Assembly (NCBI GenBank): GCA_016763255.1
Contig: JAESUA010000123.1
Coordinates: forward strand, 1-8,699
From: Magnetovibrio sp.
GTDB lineage: Bacteria; Pseudomonadota; Alphaproteobacteria; Rhodospirillales; Magnetovibrionaceae
DNA length: 8,699 bases
Direction: 5' to 3'
Positions 6,661 to 8,699 of this stretch are shown piece by piece (the stretch's first letter is position 1; the number at the start of each line of letters is the position of its first letter). Under the pieces are notes generated by a model that was given only the letters and a program-made list of their open reading frames with translations, searched no databases and was not told the origin of the DNA. Made by a program: the position numbers and the translations under genes.

Positions 6661-8385
6661 ATGACCAACCAACTGTCACTCACCATCGGCCAATCTTCCA
6701 TGGCCGGACGCAAGGACGAGAATGAGGATTCCTATGGGGTCCTCATTCCCAAACAACCGTTGCTCGATACCAAGGGCGCGGCCATGGTGATTGCCGATGG
6801 CATGAGTGGCAGTGACGCCGGCAAAGAAGCCAGCGAAATGTGTGTCAAAAGCTTCCTTACCGATTATTTCGCAACCTCGGAAACCCTCACCGTCAAGACC
6901 GCTGCGGGCCAAGCCTTATCGGCGCTCAACCGCTGGCTTCACGGCCAGGGCCAAGCGGTATACCAGTCCCATCGCGGCATGGTCAGCACCATGTCGGCGA
7001 TGGTGCTCAAATCCGCAACGGCGCACATTTTCCATGTGGGAGATTCACGGATTTCACGGTTGCGCGACGGCCAACTCGAACACCTCACCAAAGATCATCG
7101 GATCATCGTATCACAAGACAAAAGCTTCCTTAGTCGCGCCATGGGCATCGATTTGAACGTCGATGTCGATTATCGCACCGTCGCGGTGGAACCCGGCGAT
7201 CTGTTTGTTTTCACCACCGATGGCGTCCATGAACACATCAACGATGCCGACTTAGTTGCCCTGTTGATCGACCTAGCTGGCGGTGATGACAAGACCGCAG
7301 ACGCCATCGCCAAATCGATCACCGACGCCGCCTATGAACACGGCAGCACCGATAACCTCACTTGCCAAATCATCAGCGTGAATAGCTTATTGGAAGAAGA
7401 CCAAAACGATTTTCTCGACAACCTGCAACGACTGCCCTTCCCGCCCCCCTTAGAAGGCGGCATGGGTTTGGACGGCTACCGCGTGGTACGTGAAATTCAC
7501 GCCAGCAATCGCTCTCAGGTCTATTTGGCGATTGATGAAGAATCAGATGCCCGCGTCGCTCTCAAAACACCATCGCCCAAATTTGAGGACGACCCCACAT
7601 ATTTACAGCTGTTCAGCCGCGAAGAATGGGTCGGAAAGCGCCTCAATTCTCCCAACGTGCTGAAGGTTTTGGAGCCCGTGCGCCGACGACGTTTTCTCTA
7701 CAGCGTGACCGAATATGTCGAAGGCACGACCCTGCGCCAATGGATGGATGACAATCCGCATCCCGGTGTACAAGAGGTGCGCGAGCTCATCACTCAAATC
7801 GCCATGGGGCTGCGGGCGTTTCATCGCAAAGAAATGATCCATCAAGACCTCAAACCCGACAACATTTTGATCGACACTGAGGGCACGGTTAAAATCATCG
7901 ACTTTGGTTCGGTCAAGGTGGCCGGATTGGATGAAATCGAAACAGCGCCGCATGCCCCGGATATATTGGGCACGGTGGATTACACCGCCCCCGAATATCT
8001 TCTGGGTAAGGCCCCGGGCAACAGTGCGGATTTGTTTTCACTGGGCGTGATCACCTATGAAATGCTCACCGGGCATTTACCCTACGGCAAAGGTTTCACC
8101 AACGCCCGCCAGGTTGCCCGGTCCACCTACACGCCAGCATATGAACACAACGACGCTGTGCCCGCCTGGGTCGATGGTGCGCTGCGCAAGGCGGTATCTT
8201 GTACCCGCACCAAGCGCTACGACATCCTATCGGAATTTCTCGCCGACCTGCGACACCCCAATCCAAAACTGGCGATCCCGCGTGCTCGGCCCTTGCTGGA
8301 GCAAAACCCGGTGGCGTTCTGGCGGGGGATGTCACTGGCGCTGACGGCGGTGATCATTTTCTTGATTTATCGCCTAAATCTTTAG
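6661..8385 (+). CDS. PP2C phosphatase - Ser/Thr protein kinase fusion, C-terminal membrane anchor
   Basis: 574 residues, two opposed activities in one chain. Residues about 5-240 form a PP2C-type metal-dependent phosphatase: NED (21-23), ADGMSGSDAG (45-54), HVGDSR (126-130), TTDGVHEH (186-192) and STDN (229-232) supply the expected metal-binding aspartates D23, D46, D128, D187 and D231. A proline-rich linker (PFPPPLEGG, 259-267) leads to a kinase domain, 271 to about 530: K302 (VALK), glutamate near 321, H394-Q-D396-LKPDN401, D414-F-G416 and APE 443-445. The Gly-rich loop is degenerate (EIHASNRSQVY), and HQD replaces HRD, so it is a non-RD kinase. Residues about 552-571 (WRGMSLALTAVIIFLIYRL) are one membrane span, leaving both enzymes cytoplasmic. 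It follows narK by 17 nt with AGGCGGA about 10 nt upstream. A similar fusion lies, as I recall, beside nirBD-nasA in P. aeruginosa (PA1782). Role inferred: phosphorylation control of nitrate assimilation; the substrate is unknown. Confidence 0.93.
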   Translation: MTNQLSLTIGQSSMAGRKDENEDSYGVLIPKQPLLDTKGAAMVIADGMSGSDAGKEASEMCVKSFLTDYFATSETLTVKTAAGQALSALNRWLHGQGQAVYQSHRGMVSTMSAMVLKSATAHIFHVGDSRISRLRDGQLEHLTKDHRIIVSQDKSFLSRAMGIDLNVDVDYRTVAVEPGDLFVFTTDGVHEHINDADLVALLIDLAGGDDKTADAIAKSITDAAYEHGSTDNLTCQIISVNSLLEEDQNDFLDNLQRLPFPPPLEGGMGLDGYRVVREIHASNRSQVYLAIDEESDARVALKTPSPKFEDDPTYLQLFSREEWVGKRLNSPNVLKVLEPVRRRRFLYSVTEYVEGTTLRQWMDDNPHPGVQEVRELITQIAMGLRAFHRKEMIHQDLKPDNILIDTEGTVKIIDFGSVKVAGLDEIETAPHAPDILGTVDYTAPEYLLGKAPGNSADLFSLGVITYEMLTGHLPYGKGFTNARQVARSTYTPAYEHNDAVPAWVDGALRKAVSCTRTKRYDILSEFLADLRHPNPKLAIPRARPLLEQNPVAFWRGMSLALTAVIIFLIYRLNL

Positions 8386-8488
8386 CAACTGTTTCGATTA
8401 ATCAAACACTGTTATGCCTCATTTCACGCTAGCCCTGCTCCGGACAATGCCTATGTTCAAGGGTAAGAAGAATTGAAGGACGCCCCCC
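8386..8488. other. Kinase-dioxygenase spacer with near-palindrome
   Basis: In this 103-bp gap, GTTTCGATTAATCAAAC (8391-8407) is a perfect 16-bp palindrome (GTTTGATTAATCAAAC) apart from one extra C at 8395. It could be an operator for the downstream gene or a weak termination hairpin. It has no GC-rich stem and no T run, so a standard terminator is not supported. GAAGGA at 8475-8480 is the ribosome site of the next gene. No convincing sigma-70 promoter was found. Confidence 0.4.
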
Positions 8489-8699
8489 ATGAGCAAACCA
8501 AACAAGCAACCCACCCTGTTCATTTCTCACGGTTCACCGATGATTGTGATCGAGCCCAGCGCCGCACGCACATTCTTGACCAAGCTTGGCACCACCTTGG
8601 AGCGGCCCCGCGCGATCTTGTCGATCAGCGCCCATTGGGCCACCGACACACCGACGGTTTCGATTGACCCAAAACCCGGCACCATGCACGATTTTGGCG
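8489..8699 (+). CDS. Class III extradiol dioxygenase, 4,5-DOPA dioxygenase/YgiD type (5' end only)
   Basis: The first 70 residues are visible; the family is about 260, so most lies beyond the right edge. It starts MSKPNKQPTLFISHGSPM and contains ISAHW (46-50) and GTMHDFG (64-70). These are hallmarks of the LigB-like superfamily related to plant DOPA dioxygenase and E. coli YgiD. H14 and H49 match the positions of metal-ligand histidines in that family. Members open catechol-type rings, but the physiological substrate of the bacterial proteins is often unknown. ATG 8489 has GAAGGA 8 nt upstream. It shares the strand of the kinase gene but is 103 bp away and has no evident nitrogen role, so it is probably a separate unit. 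Confidence 0.9.
   Translation, partial: MSKPNKQPTLFISHGSPMIVIEPSAARTFLTKLGTTLERPRAILSISAHWATDTPTVSIDPKPGTMHDFG

Noticed and set aside
8473..8667. Plus-strand frame 8473-8667
   Set aside because: It overlaps the dioxygenase start in another frame. The frame from ATG 8489 gives the SHGSP, SAHW and HDF motifs and has a good ribosome site.
1..8699. CRISPR arrays, tRNA/rRNA genes, insertion sequences, phage or plasmid signatures
   Set aside because: None was seen. The window is almost fully covered by a coherent metabolic locus without transposase genes, long terminal repeats or repeat-spacer arrays.

Overview
The window is the nitrate-assimilation locus of a Gram-negative proteobacterium. The moderately GC-rich coding sequence, sigma-54-type promoter elements and the character of the NarK, NirB and NasA proteins point to an alphaproteobacterium, perhaps Rhodospirillales. 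That placement is an impression from protein flavour; no phylogenetic marker is present.

Layout. The minus strand carries a three-gene operon read right to left. It starts with nirB (4776-2326), the NADH-nitrite reductase large subunit, followed by nirD (2312-1980), the Rieske-type small subunit. It ends with nasA (from 1930 off the left edge), the assimilatory molybdopterin nitrate reductase, of which the first 643 residues are visible. The plus strand carries a divergent unit. It starts with an NNP/NarK-family nitrate transporter gene (5166-6643) split by a frame break at 5906-5957. Seventeen bases later comes a PP2C phosphatase - Ser/Thr kinase fusion with a C-terminal membrane anchor (6661-8385). 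At the right edge begins an extradiol dioxygenase of the 4,5-DOPA dioxygenase/YgiD type (from 8489), which looks unrelated to nitrogen.

The 389-bp divergent spacer (4777-5165) is AT-rich and holds two good sigma-54 (-24/-12) elements, one facing each way. Each has the exact GG-N10-GC spacing. This suggests that both arms are switched on together by an enhancer-binding protein such as NtrC when ammonium is scarce. Between the promoters lie two GTGCAA half-sites 30 bp apart. An inverted repeat spans the region from the nirB promoter to the nirB Shine-Dalgarno.

How it works together: the transporter imports nitrate, NasA reduces it to nitrite in the cytoplasm, and NirBD reduces nitrite to ammonium with NADH. 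The kinase/phosphatase is the unexplained member. Its position right after the transporter, and my recollection of a similar gene in the Pseudomonas aeruginosa nirBD-nasA region, suggest that it controls transport or reduction by phosphorylation. The strongest items for a second look are this regulator, the transporter frame break and the symmetric sigma-54 control region.
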